Shown: positions 22,101-31,284, counted from the stretch's first letter. The stretch: 64,000 bases of DNA from Micrasema longulum (GCA_022494885.1 JAGVSM010000501.1:62001-126000), one strand, 5' to 3'. A program made the numbers and translations. The notes: generated by a model from the letters alone, not told the origin.

Positions 22101-25100
22101 ATTAATTTTATTATGGCTACAGTTTAATTTGTCTAACTCTTATATTTTTCTTTCGCAGGTCACGTTGTCCGAATTCCATTACGACGGATCGTTAGTGCAC
22201 CTCCGCTGGTCTGTCGAAGCTTCTACATTACCCTACACTTGCGATGCTTTATTTGTTTATGAAGTTCTGGGTAACAAGGAAGCCATTTTGAGTTCAGAAC
22301 CCCTGCACTGCGATTCAACGGGAATGCCAGAGGCACAAGACCTCAGGGTCACAGTTCCCGGAAGCAGAGATCTTCAAATAGGCCGCACGTAAGAAACCAA
22401 CAATTACAACGCCATACTTTTTAATTAGCTCTTAAAACACTGTGCTAAATAATCCCTTTGCGCGCGGTGGTCTAATATCGTGTTACCACAAGAGAAAGAC
22501 GGAATATTCTAAAGCTCAGATATTCGAAAAAAAATAACACGGAGACATACAGTTTAATAATTCTTTTTCCATAATTTAGAAAAATAAACGTGTAATGTAG
22601 CCCTGTTATGACAAAAAAACGAAAATCATAAAAGCACCGTCAACAACCGATTGAATTTGTTTCACACAACACCGGCTACGGTGGCTTCAGAACAGCGTCT
22701 CTGTCTTCCTCGTTATGCGTTCTATCTTCGTGGTCTCTCTAATACAGATGTATTGATGTATTTGCGGACATTAAACTTCGGGTTGTATGGTTAAATATTG
22801 TTTGCATTAAAATTCAGCGCAGTCGTACAACTTTTACTTTCCAAATCCAGCGTGAAAATGTCAATTTAAAGATAATAAAAAATACAACTTCAACATTTGA
22901 AAAATAAAATAGATATATCGAGTCTTGTAACGTATGTCGACTAGTGTGACATCACAGCCACACAAAAGGTAATATTTTCTTTGCCTTAAGTAACATGATT
23001 TAATTATTAAAATACAATTTGTTGAAAATTACAGGTTGACACTTTAACCCACCCGTTCTTAAGATGTAACAAGCGTTGCAAAAAATTATAAATATCTCGG
23101 CAACTGCAATAAATATAACCACAAATTTTCTTGTCATATTTGAGTTAACATTAACATATAAGAAAAAAACTATATCACACGATGAATTTGTCCATCAGCA
23201 TCTTCAAAAATGATAAGATATCGAGTAACTTGAGACCAATATATAAAAAAATAATTTAAGAGACAGAGATTTCTAATTAGGTCACTAACCTTGTTTTCAC
23301 AAGTACGATTTTAGTAAGATGAAAAGTCAGTTATTATCAGGCGATCATTTCCTAACCTCAAGTTACTTACGCCTAACCTAAGGTAACCTCAGGTTTTCAT
23401 ACAAGAACTCTTGGGAATTTGTTCACACGGTTGTATTTGGAATATATTTTTAATTTGTTCAATTTATTTATTTTATATACGTTTATGAACATAACGCATA
23501 AGCATTGAAATTGTTTGATTCAACAATACAAGAATTTTTTAAAATATGGTATTTGTAAAAGAAAAATAAAGCATTCAGTTGTTTTATGCCAAAAATTTCG
23601 AAGCTTGATCAATTTTAAACAGTTTAATAGAATAGGTAAAAATTTCGCATTTAATTTTATTTCCGTAATCATTTCAAACGATCCTATCAATCTTGCAATG
23701 ATTACACCAAAACTTATACCATGAAATTATTAGAGATAAACAACAAGATCTAGAGACACTGATCACTATTGTCTGTTGTCAAATACATTCATTTTGGCAT
23801 TTAATATTTCTCAATAAACTTACCATTGATTACCTCTTAAAAGGCTGAGGTAAAAAAAAACATTTGCACATTATGATGTAACATCGTGTTATTTTAAGCA
23901 AAAGACGGAATATTTTGGAATTTAGAAATTGAAAAAATAACAAGGAGACATACAGTTCAATAATTATTTTTCCATAATTTATTAAAATGAAAATGTAATC
24001 AGAATATATAGAATTGCCTTGTATAGCAATATAAATAAAAAGTTATAAATAGGCCGGTCATTTTACATACGTGCACCCCCGCTCACGGCCAATAGCTGAC
24101 TGAATACACAAACACCGGCTATAGAACAGCGTATCTCTCTTCCTTGTTATGAGTTCTATCTTTGTGCTCTCTCTTATACAGAGTTATTGCTGTATTGGCG
24201 CTACGAGGATAAATGTTTTTTTTTAAATTCCTGCATATTTGTACAAACTTCACATTCAAAATTTGGTTTGAAAATATCCATTTGAAGATCATAAAAAATA
24301 CAACTTCATCATTAAATAGTGTAGCTAACGCGCTACCGGCGTCGTGTTGTGGTTCCGCTGCAGTCACTAACACACACGTCCCGATCCAATGGTTGAAAGG
24401 CAGCGGAGGCTAGGCGATCTTGTTAACTCGTCAGGGCCAGAGATGTCCTCAGAAGGGCCTCTTACTTCGGGTTGAAGTTGCTGGTTTGCCGTGGTCAGGA
24501 ATCTGTAGGGAGAGAAGTCCAAAATCCAAGTCCAGGGTGAAGCGAAGGTGTCAAGCGAAGTGAAGTAGAATCGAGTAGAAAGCCGGGTCGGGGAGCAGCG
24601 AGTAGAGATGAGTAAAAGCCAAACGTCAGAGAAGAAGTGTCATTTATTTTCAAGTGTACATGTTGTATACCGTTCGCGCTACGTGGCCCACCATTCACCC
24701 CGCCGAGCGGGTCTAGCCGTCGTATGCCGCGCGGAGAGAGAGAGAGCGATAGAGAAGGCCGCACGCCCGCTCTATTTGTCTCCCTCCCTCCACGTATATA
24801 GGCACTACCCCTTCCAGTTCTCACGGCATTCTTGCGGCGGCAACGCAGCGCGCAACAATGGACATTCAAAAATATACTTAAAACTAATTTACGAACTAAA
24901 TGCCTATTCTAAATGTCTCGGTATGGAAAAGGCCACCCCCGAAAGTGACAAATACTAGTCTTTATTGGGGGGGGGCAGTCATTTCTAACACATACCGAGA
25001 TCCCTAATTCTAAACACTTAGCCTATTGCAGTGGCGGTCTCTACAAGGGGCCGCTTTCCGTTTTGACGTCCGTAACAAATAGAATAAGAAAGATATATCA

Positions 25101-25984
25101 AGTCTTGTATGTAGACTAGTGTGACATCACAACCACACAAGAGTTGAATTGCCTTTAGTGTTATATTTGATGAGTTTTTTTTTTTCAGATATCGATATTG
25201 TATTGCCCTAATGCAAGGATCAAGAAACAGTGATGAGCTAAATTTAGTTCTGGGATGTAGTGAAATGATTCCTCTTTATCCGACTATTCCAACAGGAGAA
25301 ATCATTCGCAAAGAACCTTCTGTCAGGTAACTAATAACAAACGCTAAAATTCAAATGATTTATTTGCAATTAATTTTGTTTTTAATAACGAATCAAACAA
25401 TTTCGATTTTCAGAGTGGTTGGAGTTAGATCAAACGTCACATCAAGTGGAACGTTATCTATTGAAATATCTCTGTTTGGTTACCCGCCAAACAGACCTCA
25501 AAATCTCAAACTTCAGAATGGAGTCGATCCTTCACCAGAAAAAATTGCAGAATATTTCGATGCTCTCAACAATTGTTTCATTAGCATTGCAATTCTAGCT
25601 CAGGGATCTTTAATAGACCAAAGTGACACACAATGTGAGAATACTCATGTCAAAATGGAAGGTTTTATGCAAGGTCCGTACAAAGTTTGCGCTTCTCTTT
25701 CCGAGTTCCAAGTCACTGGTCCTCATACCAAATGTGTGCTAGCCCAAAAAATTGGTAAACCTGAGATGATTAAATCAACGGCTTCGGGTATAAGTTTAGT
25801 TATGATTGCGGCATCTATTGGACTCATCATAGCTGTGATCATTTTGCTCTGGGCTTCAAGAAAATTGTTGAGAAAACCAAAACAAGTTGTTCAATCTCAT
25901 CAGTGTTTTATAGCAGACCCTCAACCTTGTGATGATGTACAGCATTCAAGATATGTAAAACTACACGCGACTACAAAATTGTGA
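16066..25984 (+). CDS. Gene 1: LRR / fibronectin-III-like transmembrane protein, 5' partial (exon span)
   Basis: Six exons (16066-16194, 16900-17091, 18187-18527, 22159-22388, 25189-25326, 25414-25984) join in phase (1-1-1-0-2-2) to give about 533 codons and a stop. Order of parts: leucine-rich repeats, a cysteine-rich LRR C-terminal cap, an acidic linker, a fibronectin-III-like region with paired cysteines, one transmembrane helix, and a cytoplasmic tail of about 42 residues. Such proteins are type I cell-surface adhesion or receptor molecules in animals, so a role in cell contact or ligand binding is inferred, not shown. The first exon begins mid-codon within an LRR. Signal peptide and promoter must therefore lie upstream, outside the window or in exons I did not recognise. 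I cannot match it to a named gene. Confidence 0.85.
16587..16630. repeat. Perfect 44-bp hairpin (21-bp arms, 2-base loop)
   Basis: The arm gtttacttctgagtggggaa plus one further base is followed by CA and its exact reverse complement. It lies in the intron between the first two LRR exons. Confidence 0.9.
16795..16856. repeat. Perfect 62-bp palindrome
   Basis: Two 31-base arms are exact reverse complements with no spacer. The arm begins atgttcacgatttactttt and the centre is AATTAATT. It lies 43 bases upstream of the second LRR exon. Confidence 0.93.
16900..17091 (+). CDS. Gene 1 exon: leucine-rich repeats
   Basis: The acceptor is ttattttag and the donor is GTATGT; phase 1 to 1. It reads LIRLQKLDISHNFLRSLSS and LRELRLDDNDISIVAGDSF, two further LRR units plus the start of the next, in frame with the preceding exon. 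The open frame upstream of the acceptor is intronic. Confidence 0.88.
17319..17387. repeat. Inverted repeat, 22-bp arms with 25-base loop
   Basis: The arms ggttcataagttgatatatc (+2 bases) and gagatatatcaacttataaa (+2) match at 21 of 22 positions. This is the third strong hairpin within 0.8 kb in the introns around the second LRR exon. Confidence 0.85.
17517..17717 (+). repeat. tRNA-derived SINE, family 2
   Basis: The tRNA-like head gtggccctgtagctagtgtc and B box tggttcgaatcccac are followed by the body ctaatagtgagttatttaca and gggtaaatcataagaacgca, and a tail of about 19 A residues. The long uninterrupted A tail suggests a fairly recent insertion into the gene 1 intron. Confidence 0.9.
17730..18180. 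other. Gene 1 intron, nothing recognised
   Basis: AT-rich intron sequence up to the polypyrimidine/AG acceptor at 18186. No repeat shared with the rest of the window was noticed. Confidence 0.4.
18187..18527 (+). CDS. Gene 1 exon: LRR C-terminal cap and acidic linker
   Basis: The acceptor is ttccttccag and the donor GTGAGT; phase 1 to 0. It opens with DNPLNCDCSLSEFAAWLR and continues to two more cysteines (in AVCTTPP and GCGGD). This is the CxC...C...C pattern of an LRRCT cap, which closes the hydrophobic core of an LRR solenoid. It is followed by a strongly acidic linker rich in Asp, Glu and Asn (KEDEDDG, EEDDDYF). The frame on the opposite strand is a shadow. Confidence 0.9.
18600..19285. 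other. Gene 1 intron, nothing recognised
   Basis: AT-rich intron sequence. A weak inverted relation between 18950-19040 segments (agtacttgttt, gaattccaaa) is visible, but no defined element. Confidence 0.35.
19290..19510 (-). repeat. Helitron-like fragment
   Basis: On + it reads aaaactgcacgtaaatcggc and aagatctacttttcgctg, matching the minus sense of the 5' part of the element at 10081-11142 and the copy at 28540-28735. It is diverged. Confidence 0.5.
20127..20390 (+). repeat. tRNA-derived SINE, family 1
   Basis: Head cctcgtagtgtcatggttag, a B-box-like region near gtgttcaattcctgg, and body with ctggaatggcacctgaagcg and gcctttttgaaacagatga. The tail is TGATGATGATG. An internal change near 20175 makes this copy more diverged than the others. 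Confidence 0.75.
20480..21280 (+). pseudogene. LINE reverse-transcriptase C-terminal remnant
   Basis: Translations in shifting frames give pieces typical of the C-terminal part of non-LTR reverse transcriptases. One is a DENLCWQAHTK-like start; another is LDKLERLENTCIRYIFGLRK followed by YDHISDYRRLKIRQQRDYHS. Later pieces resemble the WNHLPSTIKDV...FKSRLKKHL end. Stops and frameshifts show it is dead. It ends near 21270 with an A/T-rich tail. Confidence 0.75.
21290..22095 (+). mobile_element. Penelope-like retroelement, 5'-truncated
   Basis: It holds the GIY-YIG endonuclease part of the ORF (21503-21862) followed by about 230 bases of tail. In the tail a hammerhead-like arrangement is visible: ttgaaga, stem AAGC/GCTT, then taaaccggtcgg near 22027-22063. 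The tail motif recurs at 3035-3150. The reverse-transcriptase domain is missing, which is usual for 5'-truncated copies. It lies in the gene 1 intron. Confidence 0.75.
21503..21862 (+). CDS. GIY-YIG endonuclease domain of a Penelope-like element
   Basis: The 119-codon uninterrupted frame contains the GIY-YIG signature. SGIYQLNCNDCDSSYIGKT is followed by KRNFNIRVKEHLR, with the conserved Arg and a downstream SEFANHLIENKHNF that fits the His/Glu region. In Penelope-like elements this domain follows the reverse transcriptase and nicks target DNA for insertion. The first Met is not a natural start: the RT part upstream is lost, so this is a truncated polyprotein end. The frame remains open across the whole domain, pointing to a fairly young copy. 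Confidence 0.82.
   Translation: MKPAFYTTNNIRILLKNHKDKVHKSNKSGIYQLNCNDCDSSYIGKTKRNFNIRVKEHLRCFNYNNFSEFANHLIENKHNFNKDTGLKVLHVENKILKLGNLEILEIKKAIHNKKTIINN
22159..22388 (+). CDS. Gene 1 exon: fibronectin-III-like ectodomain, first half
   Basis: The acceptor is ttctttcgcag and the donor GTAAGA; phase 0 to 2. It reads VTLSEFHYDGSLVHLRWSVE and later LRVTVPGSRDLQIGRT, the strand pattern and Trp of a fibronectin-III-type fold. Two cysteines (YTCDALF and LHCDST) could pair. It is in frame with the acidic linker exon before and the next exon after. Confidence 0.82.
22495..22980. repeat. Dispersed repeat R22 (copy without the solo LTR)
   Basis: The phrases ggagacatacagtttaataa, ggcttcagaacagcgtctct, ttatgcgttctatcttcgtg and agtgtgacatcacagccaca recur in the same order at 23935-24319 plus 25078-25145. 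An inverted relative lies at 60285-60430. In the second copy a solo LTR interrupts the sequence, so this copy gives the approximate empty site. Confidence 0.75.
22990..23920. other. Gene 1 intron, nothing recognised
   Basis: AT-rich intron DNA between the two R22 copies. The region around 23330-23400 has repeated taacctcagg/taacctaaggt phrases, but no element could be defined. Confidence 0.35.
23935..25145. repeat. Dispersed repeat R22, second copy, split by a solo LTR
   Basis: It matches 22495-22980 on both sides of the LTR at 24320-25077. Left-side phrases are aaggagacatacagttcaat and atagaacagcgtatctctct. Right-side phrases are gatatatcaagtcttgtatg and agtgtgacatcacaaccaca. Confidence 0.75.
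24320..25077 (-). mobile_element. Solo LTR, 758 bp, with 5-bp target duplication
   Basis: The unit begins TG and ends CA on + and is flanked on both sides by AATAG (24315-24319 and 25078-25082). It is far richer in GC than its surroundings. The minus strand is favoured: it would begin TGTTACGG, has a TATATA box (24795-24800) and an AATAAA signal about 150 bases downstream (24643-24648). A Gypsy-type origin is likely but the superfamily is not proven. The frames of 116-124 codons across it on both strands are by-products of the GC-rich LTR. Confidence 0.85.
25189..25326 (+). CDS. Gene 1 exon: fibronectin-III-like ectodomain, second half
   Basis: The acceptor is tttttttcag and the donor GTAACT; phase 2 to 2. 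It starts TYRYCIALMQGSRNSDELNL with GCSEMIPLYP further on. The Y-x-C-I pattern is the typical F-strand of fibronectin-III-like domains next to LRR ectodomains. Confidence 0.82.
25414..25984 (+). CDS. Gene 1 terminal exon: membrane-proximal domain, transmembrane helix, tail
   Basis: The acceptor is gattttcag; phase 2 into RVVGVRSNVTSSGTLSIEIS. The membrane-proximal region holds several cysteines (NNCF, TQCENT, YKVCAS, TKCVL) and one N-glycosylation sequon near its start (NVT). A hydrophobic helix ISLVMIAASIGLIIAVIILL is followed by the basic stop-transfer ASRKLLRKPK. The cytoplasmic tail ends KLHATTKL at a TGA stop. The Met codon at 25355 lies in the preceding intron and is not the start. Confidence 0.88.
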
Positions 25985-25994
25985 TATTTATTAG

Positions 25995-26000
25995 AATAAA
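25995..26000 (+). promoter_or_regulatory. Polyadenylation signal AATAAA for gene 1
   Basis: AATAAA lies 11 bases after the TGA stop, which would imply a very short 3' UTR. Further AT-rich sequence downstream could hold alternative sites. Confidence 0.45.
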
Positions 26001-26344
26001 CTCTGAAAGTGTAAACTGAAAGGCACGTAAATCAAATTTGATTTGTGAATTTTTTCGATAGTGGGCTTTTTTTGGAAGTCAGAAAAAACTTTAAAAAATT
26101 GGTCTGTGAGACAAACTTGATTTTTACAATAGTTGTTACCAAGGCTTACTCTGTTAGTGATTTAACTGCATTTGAAGAAAAGAGTGATTGAGAAATCATT
26201 GAAAATCAGTGCCTAAAAAATGTAATTTTTTTAAATGCTTTTTTTTTTTTAAACATTACGAGTGCCATTGTAAATATTAATCTCGAAATCTCCAATTATA
26301 AGTAAAGGTAATTTATTTAATTTAAAAAAAAAACATTACTCTAA

Positions 26345-26612
26345 AGGTGATTCCACACACTTGCCAAGCGTTGACAAGCGCAGCAGTGTAAATGGAGTGT
26401 TTGGTTTGCCTTGCGGACGCTTGCGAGCGCTTTCCGTGGTTTAGAATGGTGACGGTATTTTGTTCACAGATCAAAGGAATTCATAAATTAAAGATATATG
26501 GCACTGTAAGCTTGAACCAATTTATGATTAAATGCCACGTTTGCAAGCGTGTGCACGCTGACGTTTAGCTTCGGACGACAAATGGCTTGGCAAACTTGTG
26601 GACTTACCATAA
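26345..26612. repeat. MITE with ~25-bp inverted ends
   Basis: The left end ggtgattccacacacttgcc and the right end ggcaaacttgtggacttacc are imperfect inverted repeats. Subterminal blocks (caagcg repeated, gcgtgtgcacgctg) are rich in CAAGCG/CGCTTG. No coding capacity. Confidence 0.65.
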
Positions 26613-26619
26613 AAGCGCA

Positions 26620-27455
26620 TTTTTGAGTGTTTAACAATGTGAATTATTTCACTATCAAATATTACCTCAGATTTAAAAATAAAAATGTAAAAATACTCTA
26701 CACACTTAACCATTATTATGTTGTTTGATCTTAAGAATAAAATTAATATGTAAGTGTTAAACATATAGAATAATTGTAAATAATTATTAAATAATGATAC
26801 TTTTAATTTAATTAGTTAAGAACCTATTTCTGTACCTTGCGGTACACCGTTAGATATAATCTAATAATACTAAACAATGTTCAGTCAATTAATTTAGAAA
26901 TAAACAATGAAAACGTGTCATACTAACGGTATTAACGTACTGACGATACCAAATATGTGAGAGTGGAAATATATTTTAATTTGTAAATATTTATGTAAAG
27001 ATGTTTTTTTTTTTAATTAAAAGTTTGAAAATAACAATATATTTCTTTTTATCCGTATTTTTCAACGCGTGTTTGTGCAACAGATTGAATGGGAAAATAA
27101 TTTACGAGTATGACATTAAAAAAAATTACTTAACGAACCTCGGATCGGATGCGCGCGCACGACCATTGCCATCAACTAGCCACAGTACTAGACACAGACA
27201 TAACAAAGTTGGTAAATTGGGTCTAAACATAAGAAATTTATTGAAATTTCTGCAGAAAACATTGAACATGGGAACCTTTGAAATGGATCATTTCAATATA
27301 CAGAAACCATTTTAAGTCAATTCTATTTATTAATTAAAAAATAAAATAAACATTACAAACATAAATTCAATAAGCATATATTATAAAAAAGAAAAAAATA
27401 CATGAAAGACACTCATGTCAAAGTAGTAGGAGAATCCTGCTCCAGAAAACCCCTT
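26620..27455. other. Intergenic DNA, nothing recognised
   Basis: A 104-codon frame (27001-27315, +) starts with a hydrophobic run after a poly-T tract, but it has no family resemblance and no splice context. I do not call it a gene. Confidence 0.35.
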
Positions 27456-27462
27456 TGGATAC

Positions 27463-27935
27463 GTGGAACAGATAAATATCCAGAGCGATATTGTTCAGCA
27501 TTGCGGTAACTCTTCCAACAGGCATAACCATCGGCTGGTTGGTCCAGTATATCGGAATATGAAACAATCTATGCTGACGCTGTCTTATCAGGTAATTATC
27601 AGGAGCAGACTAACCAATACTGATCATAATCTCAGAGTTATCGACCATACCGCGCAACAATCGATATACATTTCTTTAGTCTCTTAACTTTTGTAGCCAG
27701 ACATACCCTGGAGAAACTCGGTCGGATAGAACCAAGGACAATACCCGCACTCTCTCATGAAGAGATATTTCAGACTTCAGTTAATGTGGCCCCCAAATCA
27801 TCGAGCCACTCTCGAGTCTACTTCGCATAAGTTCTCAGTACGTAGGTATTTTCAAAAACCCCGGCAGTACGCAGAAAAAATCCTAACATCTTCAATGCAT
27901 TACCACTGATTGTCTCTATGTGTTCATGAAATGTC
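27463..27935 (-). pseudogene. LINE ORF C-terminal remnant (same family as 59341-59760)
   Basis: Aligned phrases with 59341-59760 include gttcagcattgcggtaactc/ttccaac, tatgctgacgctgtcttatc and tagaaccaaggacaatac-like segments. On the minus strand these encode the PIGRALKQLNI-type and LRGF(V/I)DN-type ends of that ORF. This copy is more decayed and has no usable frame. Confidence 0.6.
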
Positions 27936-27998
27936 AGAGTGATCACAAATCTAATATTTGTATTAAATTCTGGTCATTTATTTTGTAGTTAACACTTT

Positions 27999-28219
27999 GT
28001 ATTACGGAGCCGTGTAAACACGTTATTATATAACAATGCATTGTGTCCCGGTCCTGTGTTTTCACGTGGTTTACCAGCTGTCTAAAAAAGTGCATTTTAT
28101 TGACATCTAGTGAGTTTTATTAGTACTTTTTTGCTGCTGGTAAACTACGTGGAAACACGGGCCCGGGACACAACGCATGGTTGTTATAATCAAAAGGTTT
28201 ACACGGCTCCGGGATACGA
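27999..28219. repeat. Foldback MITE, ~90-bp inverted arms
   Basis: The left arm starts ttacggagccgtgtaaacac and continues gcattgtgtcccgg and cgtggtttaccagc. The right arm is its reverse complement: gctggtaaactacgtgg, cccgggacacaacgcat, gtttacacggctccggg. About 35 bases separate the arms. It contains no coding sequence. Frames in it are by-products. Confidence 0.85.
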
Positions 28220-28539
28220 AGCACAAAAAAAGGAGTGAGGCCCTGTATATGTGCGAACATTGCAATGCGCAATGTGGCTCTCCATAAAAGCCAATGTTGG
28301 CAAAACTATCATACAAAAATGACTTTATATTTTTTATTTTAATTATTTCAAATAAAAATAAGAAGCTTCAATTGATTTAATCTAGTATTTTCATAATTAT
28401 CACACTTTTAAGAAACCCTTTACAAAGCATGAAATTTCACAAAAATGGACCGGGCACAGGGTAAATTCTATGTGTATTCGGCCGGTGCTCAAAGTGTTAA
28501 AAAAAACATCCTTTCATTTTTTTTGTACATGCATTCTCA

Positions 28540-28735
28540 TCGAATGCAACCCTGGTGGGTAGATGAATAAAATTTTATGCTCCTAACTTTTTTTTACATA
28601 TTAGATTGAAAATTTTAATATCTACAAACACGCAGCGCAAAGATTTACATTTCGATGAAAACCGCACGTAAATTGGTTAAGCCGTTTAGGAGGATTTTAG
28701 TGACATCACACGTACAGAAGAATTATACATAAATA
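28540..28735 (-). repeat. Helitron-like fragment
   Basis: On + it reads aaaaccgcacgtaaattggt, agccgtttaggaggatttta and gacatcacacgtacag. This is the reverse complement of the first part of the element at 10081-11142. Confidence 0.6.
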
Positions 28736-28899
28736 TTTATAATAAACAATATAAGAATAAGGATTACTAATAATTTTTTTGTTAAGCCAAATATTCAAAT
28801 TGATCATTTTCAAAATAGGCAATGCATTAAAAGAGTTTGATCACAATATCAATGAACGTGTCTGTTTATTATACACCAGTGATAGTTCTTATTTTATAC

Positions 28900-29700
28900 G
28901 TAGCAGTGGCGAATAGTGATTTTATTTACATGTAAGTTAAAAAAAATCATATATTTGTACCTACATAGAAGGTACATAATATAAACCATGAATTGATATT
29001 TTCTGTGGTTCTTTGTGATAAAACAACTTTCACCCATGAAATCAACTCAAACGACGTAATTTCGTGATATAAAATATTATAAACATTTATTTTTCATTAC
29101 TTTAATACATAACTCATTAAAAAAAATAACACTATGAATTCAGTCGATATCAGGTACTCAATTGAAATGTCAAGTGGCCTAATTGTTCTAGAAATTAATA
29201 GTGCTAAAAACAGCCGCGTCAAGCGCCATATGTCCTGCGATATGACGCATGAAAGTTTTTATGGTCTTATGTCAAAAGTACCAACTCAAAGAAAAATAGC
29301 CCTTAAGAAATACTGTTTTCTAAATCAAGAATCCTCAAATAATTTGTGTAATCTGCAAGTTTAATATAGAAGGAAAAAGACGCACTGGGGTTAAGACATT
29401 AAAAATATAGTATACTTATTTGTATGAAAAAGTAAGCTGGAATAATCGGCTAGTTTCTTAGTTTACCGAAGATGCTGGGCGCGCTTTATTAAAAATATTT
29501 TTTATATAAGGATAAAAACAAAAACGGTGGAAATTATTTAAAATAAATAGGAATTATTTATTTGTTTTTCTTTAAAAAAAGTTACCGTAAAACATTATTA
29601 TGGTTAGTCAAATATAATGGTAAGCTGCGCATAATCGCTTCTATACACAGTTCGCCCCTGATACGTAGTATAATGTAACTTAACGAATTCCAGAACATAC
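28900..29700. repeat. Dispersed repeat R29 (uninterrupted copy)
   Basis: It shares ordered blocks with 45000-45930: ttctgtggttct, actcaaagaaaaatag, cctcaaataat...tgtaatctg, aatcggctagtt, gctgggcgc and tataatggtaagctg. The second copy carries a SINE at 45391-45650. The 76-codon frame (29134-29364) lies in this repeat and its translation is not preserved in the other copy. Confidence 0.6.
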
Positions 29701-29959
29701 GAGTAAAGGATACAAGTCACATATCTCTTCCCTCGTTTGAAAAGGAGTACATGATTTAGAAAATGTCTTTCTTCCGGTCTTGATGATGCCCCCGATCACT
29801 TCCGATTCTTGTATCCTTTCCATCCACGAAATAGAGACAATATAGAGGAGAATAGGAATAAATCCTAAATCGAGAAAAGGTGTTCGATAATGGAGCAGAA
29901 AATGCCAGAATGAAAGAAATAAACAAGATGGCTGTGAAATATACTTACTGAATCCGTAT

Positions 29960-30350
29960 AAAGTATATTTATTTATTAATTTAATTCACATAAACGCTCG
30001 GAGGGCTTTTACAAGTTTGGTACATGGATAAAATGTATAAAGTAAGAAATAAAATACAGCATTTGGTATGTTCTAGTACATATTCCTACATATAACTAGT
30101 AATAAGATTAAAATGACATGATATGCATGAATACTGTAAAACATTTATATAAATCAATATACACTGTAAGAAAAACATTTTTTTTCAGATACGCCAATAA
30201 AAAATAAAAAAAGTGTTGCTTTAGCCAGTATAGTATACCAATAACCAATTGTAAACAAATTATTCACATGTTTTAAAATGCTAACATCTGTAAAAAAAAA
30301 ACTTAGCAAAACTTACAAATAAGAGAAAAAAAATAGAAATAAGTATCTAT
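29960..30350 (-). repeat. Probable LINE 3' end
   Basis: tttatttattaatttaattc followed by acgctcggagggcttttaca resembles 31290-31340 (acgccctgcgggcttttaca). Together they look like polyadenylated 3' ends of related LINEs on the minus strand. The rest has no recognisable frame. Confidence 0.45.
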
Positions 30351-30354
30351 AAAA

Positions 30355-30690
30355 AATAATCAACAACAACAACAACAAACCATCACACCGTTTCCCCCTA
30401 GGGGTAGGCAGAGAGGATAGAACGCCACATCACTCTATCTTTGCACACAGATCTCGCTTCCTCTACATACTTCTTGTCATGCACGCGCACCGATTATTCC
30501 GACTTTTGACATACCCATCTTCAAGTATTTGTTGGATTTGGTCATGCCATGTCTTTTTCGGTCTTCCTCTATTTCTGCATCTATCGACATTCGCATTGTT
30601 AATATTCTAAGCCGTTCTTTCGTTGTCCATTCACTCTACAAGTCTAAGCCAGCGAAGAGCTCCTTTCTTGATTTGGTCGATAGTGCAAAT
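30355..30690 (-). pseudogene. RTE-like LINE C-terminal remnant
   Basis: It starts with the block caaaccatcacaccgtttcc also present at 34390. On the minus strand it encodes decayed pieces of the same ORF end as 34385-34915 (a TWHDQIQQILEDG-like region and ERTTKNINNANVDRCRN-like). Only the 3' portion remains. Confidence 0.65.
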
Positions 30691-30799
30691 AATTAACAAA
30701 AGCAAAATAAATGTTTTATTGCAACACATAACAAACAATAGCAGAAAATAAAACAATTGAATAAAAATAAGAATGGGTATTATGTTTTTTTGTAAAAAT

Positions 30800-30910
30800 A
30801 AGGTTAAAGCAAAAACTTGGTGTAAGAATAAAGATCACATGAAAAGAACCCGAGACCAAACGTGCTGACCACTTCACCACATACAATACAACAAACACAT
30901 CAAACAACAA
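30800..30910 (-). repeat. SINE head fragment (tRNA-like)
   Basis: On the minus strand it reads tggtgaagtggtcagcacg and a B-box-like gtttggtctcgggttc, similar to the head of family 1. The body is absent. Confidence 0.4.
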
Positions 30911-30999
30911 GTAAGGAGAATTAATACTTTAGATTAAAAATGTCATTTTAATTGCATTCTAATTAGAACCAAGTTACTATGTCATAATTGTAAAAACAA

Positions 31000-31075
31000 C
31001 GTGTGTGTGTGTGTGCGTGAGAGAGAGAAAGAGAGGGAGGGTGTGTGTGTGCGTATAAGAGAGAGTATGATACAA
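31000..31075. repeat. GT/GA microsatellite
   Basis: gtgtgtgtgtgtg is followed by gagagagagaaagagaggg and again gtgtgtgtgtg. Simple repeat. Confidence 0.85.
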
Positions 31076-31284
31076 AGTGTATTATTGTAAGTGGGGATAA
31101 TTGAGAACCGTTTATTCAAAACACGACATTCGCTCAAAACTTAATTATTCAGGAGAGAGTTTTTCGTTTTTCGCGTCAAATTGCGTGAACTATATTTATT
31201 TTAAAAAATTACTCCTACAACCTAACCTACAGGCAATTTTATTCTTAGTTAATAATTTTCTTAAACATTTTACTAGAATTTTAC

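Noticed and set aside
24495..24958. Overlapping ORFs of 116 and 124 codons on opposite strands
   Set aside because: They lie inside the GC-rich solo LTR, where stop codons are rare. No protein family resemblance.
25355..25413. Start of the 209-codon ORF as a separate gene with a signal peptide (MIYLQLILFLI)
   Set aside because: The segment is the pyrimidine-rich end of an intron. The downstream sequence joins in phase with the upstream FN3-like exon.
27001..27315. 104-codon ORF with hydrophobic start, possible small secreted protein
   Set aside because: The hydrophobic run comes from a poly-T tract and the rest has no cysteine pattern or recognisable family.
29134..29364. 76-codon ORF as a possible small gene
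   Set aside because: The related repeat copy at 45000-45390 does not keep the frame, so it is not under coding constraint.
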